Source of the DNA: Burkholderiaceae bacterium
Lineage (GTDB): Bacteria; Pseudomonadota; Gammaproteobacteria; Burkholderiales; Burkholderiaceae_F
Assembly (NCBI GenBank): GCA_017646335.1
Contig: JAGCMT010000039.1
Coordinates: forward strand, 1 to 42,099
Length of the DNA stretch: 42,099 nucleotides
Direction of reading: 5' to 3'
In this document: positions 9,456 through 18,107 of the stretch, piece after piece
Numbering within the stretch: the stretch's first letter is position 1
How the letters are laid out: the number at the start of each line of letters is the position of its first letter
The notes under the pieces: generated by a model
What the model was told of the DNA's origin: nothing
The model's input: only the letters and a program-made list of their open reading frames with translations
Databases searched by the model: none
Made by a program: the position numbers and the translations under genes

Positions 9456-10763
9456 ATGGACAAGGCTCAATTAAAACAACGCGTGTGCGAGGCCATTGAG
9501 GCCCGTCGTTGTGATATCGAAGCATTGGCAAACGCCATTGCCCAAGAGCCCGAACTTGGCTTTAAAGAGCAAAAGACAAGTCAAAAGGTGAAAAAAGCCT
9601 TTGAGGCACTTGGAATGGATTGCACCGATGGTTGGGGTATCACGGGTGTCAAAGCGCGTCTGAAGGGTAAAAAGAGCCTTCGTACGGTGGCTTTATTGGG
9701 TGAGCTTGATGCGGTCATTTGTCGTGAACATCCTCAAGCCGATTCCACCACGGGTGCCGCTCACAGTTGTGGGCACAATGTGCAAATCGCCAATATGATG
9801 GCTGTAGCCATGGCATTTAAAGATGCCGGCATTATGGATCAGCTCGACGGTGACGTGGTGTTTTTTGCCGTGCCGGCTGAAGAGTATGTGGAAATTGATT
9901 ATCGCAACAAGCTTCGTTGTGAAGGCCAAATTCGCTATTTGGGCGGTAAACAAGAAATCATCGGCCAAGGCGGATTTGACGATGTCGACATGGCTTTGCA
10001 AATGCACACCAATGTGACGTCCAATCCCAACGGGTATTTCGGCTTGGGGGCAAGTAGTAACGGTTTTATCGGTAAATTGATCGAATACCGTGGGGTTCCC
10101 GCTCATGCCGCCTGTGCACCCGATCAAGGGGTCAATGCGTTGAATGCCGCCATGATGGGTGTTATGGGGGTCAATGCGATCCGTGAGACGTTCCGTGATG
10201 AAGACTGTGTACGCTTCCATCCGATTATTAATTCGGGCGGTGACTTGGTCAACGTGATTCCTGACCATGTGACGATGGAAAGCTATGTTCGGGCTGCCAA
10301 TCTTGAGGCGTTGAAGCGCTATAACGCTGCTATCAATCGTGCATTAAAGGCCGGAGGCGATGCTTTGGGAGCTCAATGCACCGTTCACGATTTGCCGGGT
10401 TATTTGCCGTTGCGTCCGGATGCCGATTTCCGTGATGTGATGCGAGTCAATGCCGAAGCGGTCTTTGGTGCAGAAAATGTGGGTTTGGAAGCTCATTCGG
10501 CCGGTAGTACCGATATGGGGGACGTGTCTCATTTGATCCCGGTTGTGCATCCTTGGGTCGGCTGTGCGGAGGGCGTGTTGCACGGTGCAAATTACCGCCT
10601 GACCAATCCGGAAGTGGCTTATGAGAAGGTTGCCAAAGTGTTGGCGATGACCATCATTGACTTGTTGTTTGATGATGCGGCAAAGGCTGAAGCGATTTGT
10701 CAGAACTTCAAACCGATTCTGAATCGCCAAACCTATTGCGAGTTTATGGATTCGGTGAAGTAA
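9456..10763 (+). CDS. M20-family amidohydrolase (AbgA/AbgB-like)
   Basis: Zinc-dependent hydrolase of the M20D group, which cleaves N-acyl or peptide amide bonds (aminoacylase, aminobenzoyl-glutamate hydrolase and similar). The 435-residue protein has the catalytic ELDAV, the metal-binding Cys-Gly-His at 105-107, the Glu pair at 142-143, a His in MHTNV, and the final ligand His in HGANY. The dimerisation or lid domain begins around IEYRGVPAHAA. After CGH the family commonly has D-x-H; here it reads N-V-Q, as in some AbgB-like proteins. It lies 69 bp after the second membrane gene, behind interleaved hairpins. The substrate is unknown. No signal peptide is seen, so it acts in the cytoplasm, consistent with import by the membrane pair. 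Confidence 0.85.
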   Translation: MDKAQLKQRVCEAIEARRCDIEALANAIAQEPELGFKEQKTSQKVKKAFEALGMDCTDGWGITGVKARLKGKKSLRTVALLGELDAVICREHPQADSTTGAAHSCGHNVQIANMMAVAMAFKDAGIMDQLDGDVVFFAVPAEEYVEIDYRNKLRCEGQIRYLGGKQEIIGQGGFDDVDMALQMHTNVTSNPNGYFGLGASSNGFIGKLIEYRGVPAHAACAPDQGVNALNAAMMGVMGVNAIRETFRDEDCVRFHPIINSGGDLVNVIPDHVTMESYVRAANLEALKRYNAAINRALKAGGDALGAQCTVHDLPGYLPLRPDADFRDVMRVNAEAVFGAENVGLEAHSAGSTDMGDVSHLIPVVHPWVGCAEGVLHGANYRLTNPEVAYEKVAKVLAMTIIDLLFDDAAKAEAICQNFKPILNRQTYCEFMDSVK

Positions 10764-10781
10764 CCGATCGTAGAAACTAAC

Positions 10782-10810
10782 AAAACCGCCTCGATTGAGG
10801 CGGTTTTTTT
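10782..10810. terminator. Bidirectional terminator between the amidohydrolase and HU genes
   Basis: Perfect 11-bp stem AAAACCGCCTC/GAGGCGGTTTT with loop GATT and seven T on the plus strand; the A-run on the left makes it usable from the minus strand too. Confidence 0.88.
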
Positions 10811-10825
10811 AGGCTTCGTGCTCAA

Positions 10826-11122
10826 TTATTTGCACTTGCAGCAGCATTTTTTGGCGACGGCAGCCTTAAAGGCGGCACCGGCCGTGAATTTCGGTGCGAC
10901 GGATGCCGGGATGGTGATCATTTCGCCCGTAGCCGGATTGCGACCTTCGCGAGCGGCGCGTTCAACGGCCTTAAACGTACCGAAACCGACCAATTGGAAA
11001 CCTTCGCCCTTACCAACGGCCTTGACGATGGCGCCAAAAATGGAATCAACCACGCGACCGGCTTGAGCCTTCGAAATCTCATTTTCTTCAGCGACAATCG
11101 CGATGAGTTCTTGTTTGTTCAT
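10826..11122 (-). CDS. HU-family DNA-binding protein with Cys-rich tail
   Basis: Histone-like protein that bends and compacts DNA as a dimer. The first 90 residues are standard HU: MNKQELI start, GFGTF at 46-50, the DNA-binding arm RNPATGEMITIPASVAPKF (61-79) and the C-terminal AGAAFKAAVA. Eight extra residues follow, KKCCCKCK, giving four cysteines in the last six positions; HU normally ends near residue 90 and has no such tail. An AGGAG seven bases upstream supports the start. The gene is on its own, with a terminator after it. The 220-bp gap upstream (11123-11345) holds its ribosome-binding site and the next operon's terminator; I could not pick a convincing promoter. Confidence 0.93.
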   Translation of the reverse strand: MNKQELIAIVAEENEISKAQAGRVVDSIFGAIVKAVGKGEGFQLVGFGTFKAVERAAREGRNPATGEMITIPASVAPKFTAGAAFKAAVAKKCCCKCK

Positions 11123-11285
11123 GAAGTGCTCCTAAAGAGAATAAATTGCTCGGATGAACAATAAAAATATATACCTAACGTACTGTCTTTGCTTGGTTTT
11201 TTCTTGATCTTGGGGTGTGAATAGACAAAAAATCGTTAAGAATTAGGGAAAGCCTGACCGATTGGTGAGGATTTGGATTTTCGTA

Positions 11286-11321
11286 AATAAAACAAAGGCT
11301 TCTTTCTTTCGAAAGAAGCCT
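11286..11321 (-). terminator. Terminator of the tol operon
   Basis: Stem AGGCTTCTTTC (11296-11306) with GAAAGAAGCCT (11311-11321), followed on the minus strand by TTTGTTTTATTT. It lies 25 bp after the last gene of the ffh-to-tolA series, so that gene closes the transcript. Confidence 0.85.
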
Positions 11322-11345
11322 GAGTAATTGAGTGTCGAAAAACGA

Positions 11346-11912
11346 TTATTGTGCGACCTTGGCAGCAACCGGGTGGCTGGCAACCACTTCGTACAAGCGC
11401 AAGAACACACCGCTTACCAATTCAACTTGGCGAACCGTATTTTGGCGCACGCGGTCGTTGATTTTCTTGGAGCCTTCGCCGTGGTAGAAGCGCAAGAAAG
11501 CGTCGGCGAAGTCGTACTTCATCGTCGTCGTCTCTTGAGCCAAACGCAAGAAGTCACGCTTTGCGGTGTTGTAGCGGTCCCATTGATCGTTGCTCATGTG
11601 TTGGAACACCTTGGGAGCCAAGATCTTTTCAGAGGCCGTTTGCATGTTGTGAACGATCTTACGCAAAGCCTTTTCGTTTTCGCGAAGTTCGGGATCCTTT
11701 TCAAGGATTGCCCAAATGGCGATGCCTTGGGAGAATGCAGACCAAATGGCCTTGAATTCACGCACCGGACCCGGATTGATGAAGGCGAAGATCGGCAAGG
11801 AAACATTCGTTGCACGAGCGGCTTCATTAACCGTAAAACGGATTTGGTCGCGCAAGCAACCGGCGAAAGCCAAACCGACGTCTTCAGCGGTTTGATTGTC
11901 AAGTTTCGTCAT
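11346..11912 (-). CDS. Unknown protein encoded directly after tolA
   Basis: A 188-residue, largely alpha-helical soluble protein without signal peptide or membrane segment. I do not recognise its family. It contains an aromatic-rich core (FKAIWSAFSQGIAIWAILEKD) and a charged C-terminal half ending in RQNTVRQVELVSGVFLRLYEVV. The ATG at 11912 is preferred over an in-frame TTG at 11918. Its Shine-Dalgarno AAAGGA overlaps the tolA stop codon, so the two genes are translationally close and clearly co-transcribed. A terminator follows. It occupies the position where tolB and pal usually lie, but nothing in it resembles a beta-propeller or an OmpA-like lipoprotein, so it is not a version of either. 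Confidence 0.75.
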   Translation of the reverse strand: MTKLDNQTAEDVGLAFAGCLRDQIRFTVNEAARATNVSLPIFAFINPGPVREFKAIWSAFSQGIAIWAILEKDPELRENEKALRKIVHNMQTASEKILAPKVFQHMSNDQWDRYNTAKRDFLRLAQETTTMKYDFADAFLRFYHGEGSKKINDRVRQNTVRQVELVSGVFLRLYEVVASHPVAAKVAQ

Positions 11913-11926
11913 TTTCAAATAATCCT

Positions 11927-12823
11927 TTATTGTCGGGATTCGACCGGGTCAAACGACAAGCGAATCGTCTTGGGCGTATTGCCAGCCGGGTTAGTGGGGA
12001 AGGGGTCACACGCACGAATAGCCGTTTCCACAGCCTTATCGAACGAGGGCAACGAACTTCCTCGAATCAATTTTGGAGAGCCGACTTGTTTGCCATCGGG
12101 CATCAATTCGACTTCGTATTCCGTCTTGTATTGGCCCGGTTGCATATCCGGAGCCACATTGAAGATCAAATTCTTACGAACACAAGCAACAACGCGTTCA
12201 TTATAAAGAGCCGTTTGGGAATTGCCGAGCTCACCGGCCATACGACCGGCAGCGTTATCCTTGGACGTTTCATCGATGCGCTTCATTTCGTCTTGTTGCA
12301 TTTGTTGTGCTAACTGACGAGCCATTTCCTTGCGCTTCTTTTCTTTTTCCTTGCGGATACGCTCTTGTTCGCGCTTCTTGCGTTTTTCTTCCTCGAGGCG
12401 TTTACGCTTTTCTTCTTCTAAGCGCTTTTGTTCCTCAAGTTTCTTTTTCTCTTCGAGTTCTTTCTTTTTGCGCTCTTCTTCCTCTTGTTGACGGATTACG
12501 TCTTCAGGAATCGGAGCGGGTTCCTCAGCCTTCGGGGGCGGAGGCGGTTCGGGTTGGGGTTCCGGCTCAGGTTGCGGCTCGGGCTTGACCTCTTCCTTGG
12601 GCGGTTCTACCTTCGGTTGGGGTTTGGCCGGTGCGGAGGCCGGATTCCAGAGCTCGGCGTAGACCACTTCTTCACTTTGCGTATTCCATTGGAACACGAC
12701 GAAAAGACCGACGAAGAGGCCTGCGTGCATCAACACTGCCAACACGAACGAAAGACTCCAAGAACCGATGTTGGATCGGTCCTTTTGAGGAGCATTATTC
12801 GTGGCGGGCGTCTTTTCGGTCAT
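11927..12823 (-). CDS. tolA: TolA, envelope-spanning protein of the Tol-Pal system
   Basis: Links the TolQR motor in the inner membrane to Pal at the outer membrane, helping outer-membrane constriction at division. The 298-residue protein has one N-terminal membrane span (about 22-46, around SFVLAVLMHAGLFVGLFVVF), a Pro/Glu/Lys-rich stretch (about 67-110), a long charged coiled coil rich in Glu, Lys and Arg (about 110-190) and a C-terminal TolA/TonB-like domain (about 205-298) with two cysteines (RVVACVRK and AIRACDPF). It follows tolR after one base. It is somewhat shorter than enteric TolA (about 420), mainly in the coiled coil. Confidence 0.9.
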   Translation of the reverse strand: MTEKTPATNNAPQKDRSNIGSWSLSFVLAVLMHAGLFVGLFVVFQWNTQSEEVVYAELWNPASAPAKPQPKVEPPKEEVKPEPQPEPEPQPEPPPPPKAEEPAPIPEDVIRQQEEEERKKKELEEKKKLEEQKRLEEEKRKRLEEEKRKKREQERIRKEKEKKRKEMARQLAQQMQQDEMKRIDETSKDNAAGRMAGELGNSQTALYNERVVACVRKNLIFNVAPDMQPGQYKTEYEVELMPDGKQVGSPKLIRGSSLPSFDKAVETAIRACDPFPTNPAGNTPKTIRLSFDPVESRQ

Positions 12824-12824
12824 A

Positions 12825-13250
12825 TTACTTCTCGACCTTCAAAGACAAACCCACTCGTTGGATTTGTGCTTCTTGCAATTTCTTCATCACGTTGACGACT
12901 TGTTCGTATTGAACGACCTTGTCGGCAGCGATCACGACCGGGACTTCTTGAGCGCCGGCTTGGGCGTTCTTAACGGCGGCGATCAAACCCGGCATATCTA
13001 CGGCCAAAAGGTCCTTGCCCTTACGGATGGACATGGCACCGGTCGGGTGCACGATCACTTCGATGATGGTGTCCGGCGCTTTTTCTGCCTTCTTAACGCT
13101 CGGTAAATTCACGAGCGAGGGATTCACGAACGGGGCGGCAACCATCAAGATCACCACCAACACGAGCATCACGTCAATGTACGGAACGACGTTGATGTCC
13201 GCCATCAAACGACGGCGAGACGAACGTCGAGAGGAGCGAAGTCCGTCCAT
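12825..13250 (-). CDS. tolR: TolR, ExbD/TolR-family motor protein
   Basis: Inner-membrane partner of TolQ that converts proton flow into movement of TolA. The 141-residue protein has a short basic N-terminus, a single span (about 20-42) that starts with the conserved Asp in PYIDVMLVLVVILMVAAPF, and a periplasmic domain with the usual VVIAADKVVQYEQVVNVM segment. Gaps to tolQ and tolA are three bases and one base. Confidence 0.93.
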   Translation of the reverse strand: MDGLRSSRRSSRRRLMADINVVPYIDVMLVLVVILMVAAPFVNPSLVNLPSVKKAEKAPDTIIEVIVHPTGAMSIRKGKDLLAVDMPGLIAAVKNAQAGAQEVPVVIAADKVVQYEQVVNVMKKLQEAQIQRVGLSLKVEK

Positions 13251-13253
13251 GGA

Positions 13254-13922
13254 TTAGCCTCGTTGACGTTGAAGGATGTTTTGGAATTCTTCGGCGAAGC
13301 TCTCGAAACGGATGGAGAGACGTTCGACGTCGTTAGCAAAACGGTTGTAAGCAGCCACGGCCGGAATAGCGGCAAAAAGGCCGATTGCCGTTGCAACCAA
13401 CGCTTCGGCAATACCCGGGGCCACGGTTGCCAAGGAAGCATTATCCAAAGCGGAAAGACCCGTAAATGCGTTCATGATGCCCCAAACCGTACCGAAAAGA
13501 CCGACATACGGGCTCACGGAACCGATGGAAGCCAACGTGGGAAGGCCGCGTTCCAAATTATCGAGTTCGCGTTGATAGGTAGCACGCATGGCACGGCGAA
13601 CACCATCCAAAGCTTCGACGCTGCCGCGATTGGACAACTTCATGAATTCGGTCATGCCGGCGGCAAAAATACGTTCTTGCGTACCGGAATTGCCATGGTG
13701 GTTTTGTGCGTGTTCGTAGAGCTTCGTGAGTTCGGAACCGCTCCAGAAGCGGCTTTCGAAATCTTCACTCATGCGCTTGGCTTGACGCAATTGGAACCAC
13801 TTTTGGAAAATTCGGGTCCAGCTCACCAAAGAAAGGAAGACCAAGATGGCCAAGACTGCTTGCACGACGACAGAAGCGTGCATGAGCAAGGACAAAATGG
13901 ACATATCGGGACTAGCGTTCAT
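13254..13922 (-). CDS. tolQ: TolQ, MotA/TolQ/ExbB-family proton channel
   Basis: Forms the proton-conducting complex with TolR. The 222-residue protein has three membrane spans: one near the N-terminus (VVVQAVLAILVFLSLVSW) and two in the C-terminal half, around LASIGSVSPYVGLFGTVWGI and PGIAEALVATAIGLFAAIPA, both carrying the conserved Gly-rich motifs of the family. It lies three bases after ybgC in the usual ybgC-tolQ-tolR-tolA order. Confidence 0.94.
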   Translation of the reverse strand: MNASPDMSILSLLMHASVVVQAVLAILVFLSLVSWTRIFQKWFQLRQAKRMSEDFESRFWSGSELTKLYEHAQNHHGNSGTQERIFAAGMTEFMKLSNRGSVEALDGVRRAMRATYQRELDNLERGLPTLASIGSVSPYVGLFGTVWGIMNAFTGLSALDNASLATVAPGIAEALVATAIGLFAAIPAVAAYNRFANDVERLSIRFESFAEEFQNILQRQRG

Positions 13923-13925
13923 TTT

Positions 13926-14348
13926 TTATTTTTCTCCGTTTTCGTAGACGGCTTTGATTTGTTCAAACATATTTTCGGGAATGATCATCGGCATTCCGCG
14001 AACAGGATCCACACAGGCGACTTTTACCGTGGCGTCACACAATAAGACACCGTCACGGAAGGCTTTTTGCTCAAAAACGAACGAGGCTTGACGTAAATTC
14101 GTTACACGCGTGCGAATGTCGAGCATGTCATCGAGGATGGCCGGACGACGATAATTGATCGTCATCGAAGCAACGACGAAAGCACAAAGGCCCGATTCGA
14201 TCAATTGGGATTGATTCCAACCGAGGGCTCGCAAAAATTCCGTGCGACCGCGTTCGAAGAACTTCAAATAATTGGAGTGGTAAACCACTCGACCGTGGTC
14301 GGTGTCTTCGTAATAAACGCGCACCGGCAAGTGAAAGTCATTTTGCAT
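13926..14348 (-). CDS. ybgC: YbgC-type acyl-CoA thioesterase
   Basis: Hot-dog-fold thioesterase usually encoded first in the tol-pal operon and thought to act on acyl-CoA or acyl-ACP near the membrane. The 140-residue protein has the signature YYEDTDHGRVVYHSNYLKFFERGR; the catalytic Asp is in DTD. In most relatives the motif reads DTDAGGVVYH, so His-Gly-Arg here is a small departure. It starts the tol gene set and follows ruvB by 30 bp. Confidence 0.9.
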   Translation of the reverse strand: MQNDFHLPVRVYYEDTDHGRVVYHSNYLKFFERGRTEFLRALGWNQSQLIESGLCAFVVASMTINYRRPAILDDMLDIRTRVTNLRQASFVFEQKAFRDGVLLCDATVKVACVDPVRGMPMIIPENMFEQIKAVYENGEK

Positions 14349-14378
14349 AAGGCGTCGAATTATAAGGATTTTTATCTT

Positions 14379-15413
14379 TTAAAAAAGCTCTTGCGTTTGA
14401 CCGCCGATATGGGGGGCATCGTAACCGAAGTGACGATAAGCCGAAATCGTTGCTACGCGTCCTCGAGGCGTACGTTGCAAGTGACCTTGTTGGATTAAAT
14501 AGGGCTCCACCACGTCTTCAAGCGTTTCGCGATCTTCGCCCACGGCAGCCGCCAAGTTGTCGATACCGACGGGGCCGCCGTTAAATTTTTCAATGATCGC
14601 CAACAAGAACTTTCGGTCAATCATGTCGAGGCCCAAGGGGTCGACATCCAAGATTTGCAAGGCACGATCGGCAATCTCGCGGGTGATATCACCGTTGCCG
14701 CGAACTTGTGCGAAGTCGCGAACACGACGCAAAAGGCGGTTGGCGATACGCGGTGTGCCACGGCTTCGTTTGGCAATCTCAAACGCACCCGATTCGTCGA
14801 TCTTGACGTTTAAAAGACGAGCAGAACGTTTGACGATGTGTGCCAAGTCTTCGTTGCTATAAAACTGCAATTGGCTGACGATACCGAAGCGGGCACGAAG
14901 CGGATTGGTGAGCATACCGGCTCGAGTCGTTGCACCGATTAACGTAAACGGTTTCAAATCGAGTTTGATCGAGCGCGCTGCAGGGCCTTCGCCGATCATG
15001 ATGTCGATTTGGAAGTCTTCCAATGCCGGGTAGAGGATTTCTTCCACGACAGGAGAGAGACGATGGATTTCGTCAATAAAGAGCACGTCTCCGGCTTGTA
15101 AATTGGTGAGGATGGCTGCCAAGTCACCCGGGCGTTCCAACACCGGCCCCGACGTTTGACGAAGGTTAACGCCCATTTCATTGGCGACGATATGTGCCAA
15201 AGTGGTTTTACCCAAGCCCGGAGGACCGAAAACGAGCAAATGGTCCAACGCTTCACCACGGCCTTTGGCCGCTTCAATGAAAATCGACAATTGGTCGCGA
15301 ACTTTCGGTTGACCGACATAGTCGGCCAAACGGGTCGGTCGCAAAGCGCGGTCGATGTTTTCTTCGTTAGGGGAGGCGACTTCGCCGGCGACGATTCGTT
15401 CGATCGTTTGCAT
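14379..15413 (-). CDS. ruvB: Holliday junction branch-migration helicase RuvB
   Basis: Hexameric AAA+ ATPase that drives branch migration with RuvA. The 344-residue protein has Walker A GPPGLGKT (63-70), Walker B LFIDEIH (111-117), sensor 1 in LIGATTRAG, an arginine finger region in PLRARFGI, and the C-terminal winged helix. Its ATG shares one base with the ruvA stop codon (TAATG), indicating coupled translation. Confidence 0.98.
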   Translation of the reverse strand: MQTIERIVAGEVASPNEENIDRALRPTRLADYVGQPKVRDQLSIFIEAAKGRGEALDHLLVFGPPGLGKTTLAHIVANEMGVNLRQTSGPVLERPGDLAAILTNLQAGDVLFIDEIHRLSPVVEEILYPALEDFQIDIMIGEGPAARSIKLDLKPFTLIGATTRAGMLTNPLRARFGIVSQLQFYSNEDLAHIVKRSARLLNVKIDESGAFEIAKRSRGTPRIANRLLRRVRDFAQVRGNGDITREIADRALQILDVDPLGLDMIDRKFLLAIIEKFNGGPVGIDNLAAAVGEDRETLEDVVEPYLIQQGHLQRTPRGRVATISAYRHFGYDAPHIGGQTQELF

Positions 15414-15991
15414 TATTTCACCATACCTTGCAAGGCCAATCGGATACCTTCGGAAAGATCGATGTCTTCAGGCAATTTCTTCGCTGCCATCGTGGCTTCT
15501 CGTTCGCTATAGCCCAAGCTCACCAATGCCTTGATCACATCGGCAATGGCACTCGAGGCAACGGCGGTGTTGCCGCTGGCGATCATGGCGCTACCGAGCT
15601 TGTCTTTTAATTCGAGGATTAAGCGTTCGGCGGTCTTTTTGCCGATGCCCGGCACCTTCGTCAAAAGGCCGACTTCTTGCATGGCAACGGCTTGAACCAA
15701 CATTTCTACGCTCATGCCGGAGAGGATGGCCAATGCCGTGCGAGCACCGATACCGGTGACTTTCAACAATTGACGGAAACAGTCGCGCTCGGCAGCCGTC
15801 AAAAAGCCGTAAAGCAATTGAGCGTCTTCGCGCACGACCATGTGAGTCAATAACGTCACTTTCTCGCCCAAGCTCGGCAAGTTGTAAAAGGTCGACATCG
15901 GAACGTCGACCTCATAACCGATTCCGTGAACATCCACGAGAACTTGGGGCGGGTTGCTTTCAATAAGCGTACCTTGGATACGTCCGATCAT
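15413..15991 (-). CDS. ruvA: Holliday junction-binding protein RuvA
   Basis: Tetrameric protein that binds Holliday junctions and loads RuvB. The ATG at 15991 gives [20 protein letters not shown], the standard family start, and 192 residues; a much longer frame reaching 16132 would overlap ruvC and adds sequence unlike RuvA. Two helix-hairpin-helix motifs are seen ([18 protein letters not shown] and [17 protein letters not shown]), and domain III at the end. Start and ruvC stop overlap as ATGA. Confidence 0.97.
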   Translation of the reverse strand: MIGRIQGTLIESNPPQVLVDVHGIGYEVDVPMSTFYNLPSLGEKVTLLTHMVVREDAQLLYGFLTAAERDCFRQLLKVTGIGARTALAILSGMSVEMLVQAVAMQEVGLLTKVPGIGKKTAERLILELKDKLGSAMIASGNTAVASSAIADVIKALVSLGYSEREATMAAKKLPEDIDLSEGIRLALQGMVK

Positions 15992-16575
15992 GATCGGTTC
16001 ACTCCTAAATGCGTTTCCCATGCACTTCGAATTTTGCTGCCGCTTGTACGACGGCGAGCACGCCCGGCTGTCGTTTTGGGTACTTGCAGGGCGTCGATCA
16101 TGCGAAACGATTGTGCGGCACACATGGCGCATGCGAGCGCATCGGCCGCGTCGGGTTGAATTTTTTCCGGCAATCCCAACATTTGAGACATCATGGCTTG
16201 AATCTGTGCTTTGGTTGCACGACCCGTGCCGACAACGGCTTGCTTGATTTCCGTCGGGGTGAACTCGTGGACTTTAAGATCATTGAATGCAAGGCTCGTT
16301 AATGCCGCACCGCGAGCTTGACCCAAAAGCAAGGTGGTATGGGGATTGACGTTGACGAACACTTTTTCGCACGCAGCGAACATCGGTGTCGTTTCTTTTG
16401 CAATTTTGTCGACTTCGGTAAAAATGAAATGAAGGCGCTCGGCCAATTCGCCTTTGGGGACGTTGATTACGCCCGCCGTAACGAATCGCACGTTTGCGCC
16501 TTGCACATCAATGACACCGAACCCCGTGTGATTAAGACCGGGGTCGATGCCGAGGATACGAACGAAGTCGCTCAT
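15988..16575 (-). CDS. ruvC: Holliday junction resolvase RuvC
   Basis: Endonuclease that cuts Holliday junctions symmetrically. The start at 16575 ([20 protein letters not shown]) puts the first catalytic Asp close to the N-terminus as in the family; a longer frame to 16617 would overlap ffh. The other acidic residues are the Glu of ACEKVFVN and the two Asp of [11 protein letters not shown]. The length is 195 residues, with a basic tail. It begins seven bases after the ffh stop. Confidence 0.96.
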   Translation of the reverse strand: MSDFVRILGIDPGLNHTGFGVIDVQGANVRFVTAGVINVPKGELAERLHFIFTEVDKIAKETTPMFAACEKVFVNVNPHTTLLLGQARGAALTSLAFNDLKVHEFTPTEIKQAVVGTGRATKAQIQAMMSQMLGLPEKIQPDAADALACAMCAAQSFRMIDALQVPKTTAGRARRRTSGSKIRSAWETHLGVNRS

Positions 16576-16582
16576 CGTGGTT

Positions 16583-17995
16583 TTATCGGCCGAAGCCGCC
16601 AAAACCACCGAAGCCACCGCCGAAGCCGCCGCCGAAACGACCGCCGAGGCCGCCCAAAGCGCGCATCATCTTGGCCATGCCGCCCTTCTTCATGGACTTC
16701 ATCATGGTTTGCGTTTGCTCGAATTGCTTGAGCATACGGTTGACTTCTTGGATGGGAACACCGGCACCCGCGGCGATACGACGCTTACGGCTTGCCTTAA
16801 TGAGTTCGGGTTTGCGACGCTCCAACGGCGTCATCGAGTTGATGATACCTTCGGTGCGAGCCAATGCCTTGTGTGCGTCTTCGTCATTTAACTTGGAAGC
16901 GGCTTCTGCGAATTGACCCGGAAGCTTTTCCAAAAGACCGGAGAAGCTACCCATGTTCTTCATTTGGGCCAATTGGGCCTTGAAGTCGTTCAAGTCGAAG
17001 CGGTCGCCCTTATTGAGCTTTTCAGCCAACTTCTTCGTTTCTTCAACGTCGATAGCCTTTTGAACGTCCTTAACGAGAGAAACGATGTCACCCATGCCGA
17101 GGATGCGGCTGGCCATGCCTTCGGGGTTGAAGGGTTCGAGGCCGTCGATCTTTTCGGACACACCGACGTACTTGATCGGCTTACCGATACGATACGTCAC
17201 GGACAATGCGGCACCGCCACGGCTGTCACCGTCGAGCTTGGTGAGGATCACGCCCGTCAACGGCAACTTTTCATTGAAAGCTTCAGCGGCTTGAACGGCC
17301 GTTTGACCCAACATGGAGTCAGCCACGAACATCGTTTCGACCGGGTTGAGGTAAGCGTGAAGGTCGGCGACTTCTTGCATCATCGCTTCGTCGATGGAGA
17401 GGCGACCGGCCGTGTCGACGATAAGCACGTCATAGAAATGACGTTTGGCGTGATCAAGAGCTTCACGAACGATACCCAAGGGCTTCAATGCGGCATCCAT
17501 CGGGAAGTTATCGGCACCGGCTTGTTCGGTGATGACCTTCAATTGGTCGGCAGCGGCCGGACGATACACGTCGGTGGAAACCGTCAAGACTTTCTTCTTC
17601 AGTTCTTTGGTCAAATGGTGAGCCAACTTACCGGCAGACGTCGTTTTACCGGCACCTTGAAGACCGGCCAACAACACGATGGCCGGGGGTTGACTTGCCA
17701 AATTGATTTCGCGTTCTTTGCGGGAGAGGCTACCGCCGATGATTTCCGTCAATTCGTCTTGAACGATACCGACCAATGCTTGGCCCGGGTTCAAGTTGCC
17801 GATCACTTCTTGGTTCATCGCCTTTGTCTTGATGCGGGCGATCAATTCGCGAACGACCGGCAATGCGACGTCAGCTTCGAGAAGAGCGATACGAATCTCG
17901 CGCAACATCTCCTTGGTATTTTCTTCCGTGAGACGGGCTTGGCCACGCATGGTCTTGATCACGCGCGAGAGGGATTGACTTAAATTATTGAACAT
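16583..17995 (-). CDS. ffh: Signal recognition particle protein Ffh (SRP54 homologue)
   Basis: GTPase that binds 4.5S RNA and signal sequences and delivers inner-membrane proteins to FtsY. The 470-residue protein has the N domain (1-90), the G domain with G1 GLQGAGKTT (111-119), DTAGR and TKLDGDSRGG, and the Met-rich M domain with the RNA-binding RRKPELIKASRKRRIAAGAG. The extreme C-terminus is unusual: about 25 residues of Gly, Phe and Arg in GGF/GFG repeats instead of the common short Met/Pro end. It heads the series ffh-ruvC-ruvA-ruvB-ybgC-tolQ-tolR-tolA and is divergent from the YpjD-like gene, as in many proteobacteria. Confidence 0.97.
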   Translation of the reverse strand: MFNNLSQSLSRVIKTMRGQARLTEENTKEMLREIRIALLEADVALPVVRELIARIKTKAMNQEVIGNLNPGQALVGIVQDELTEIIGGSLSRKEREINLASQPPAIVLLAGLQGAGKTTSAGKLAHHLTKELKKKVLTVSTDVYRPAAADQLKVITEQAGADNFPMDAALKPLGIVREALDHAKRHFYDVLIVDTAGRLSIDEAMMQEVADLHAYLNPVETMFVADSMLGQTAVQAAEAFNEKLPLTGVILTKLDGDSRGGAALSVTYRIGKPIKYVGVSEKIDGLEPFNPEGMASRILGMGDIVSLVKDVQKAIDVEETKKLAEKLNKGDRFDLNDFKAQLAQMKNMGSFSGLLEKLPGQFAEAASKLNDEDAHKALARTEGIINSMTPLERRKPELIKASRKRRIAAGAGVPIQEVNRMLKQFEQTQTMMKSMKKGGMAKMMRALGGLGGRFGGGFGGGFGGFGGFGR

Positions 17996-18107
17996 AAAAA
18001 TCAGACGTTTCGATTAGTAAATTGGGCACAACTTTGCGTACAGTCTTCGCTAAAATGAATGCCTGCTAGGAGCTCTCTCCCAATCAGTTTTCTTGAAAGT
18101 GACGCAA

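Noticed and set aside
15992..16132. N-terminal extension of RuvA
   Set aside because: It overlaps ruvC out of frame and the added residues are unlike RuvA; the standard start is at 15991 in an ATGA overlap.
16583..16680. Repetitive GCC/ACC-rich DNA as a possible repeat element
   Set aside because: The repetition is explained by codons of the Gly/Phe-rich Ffh tail and has no copies elsewhere in the window.
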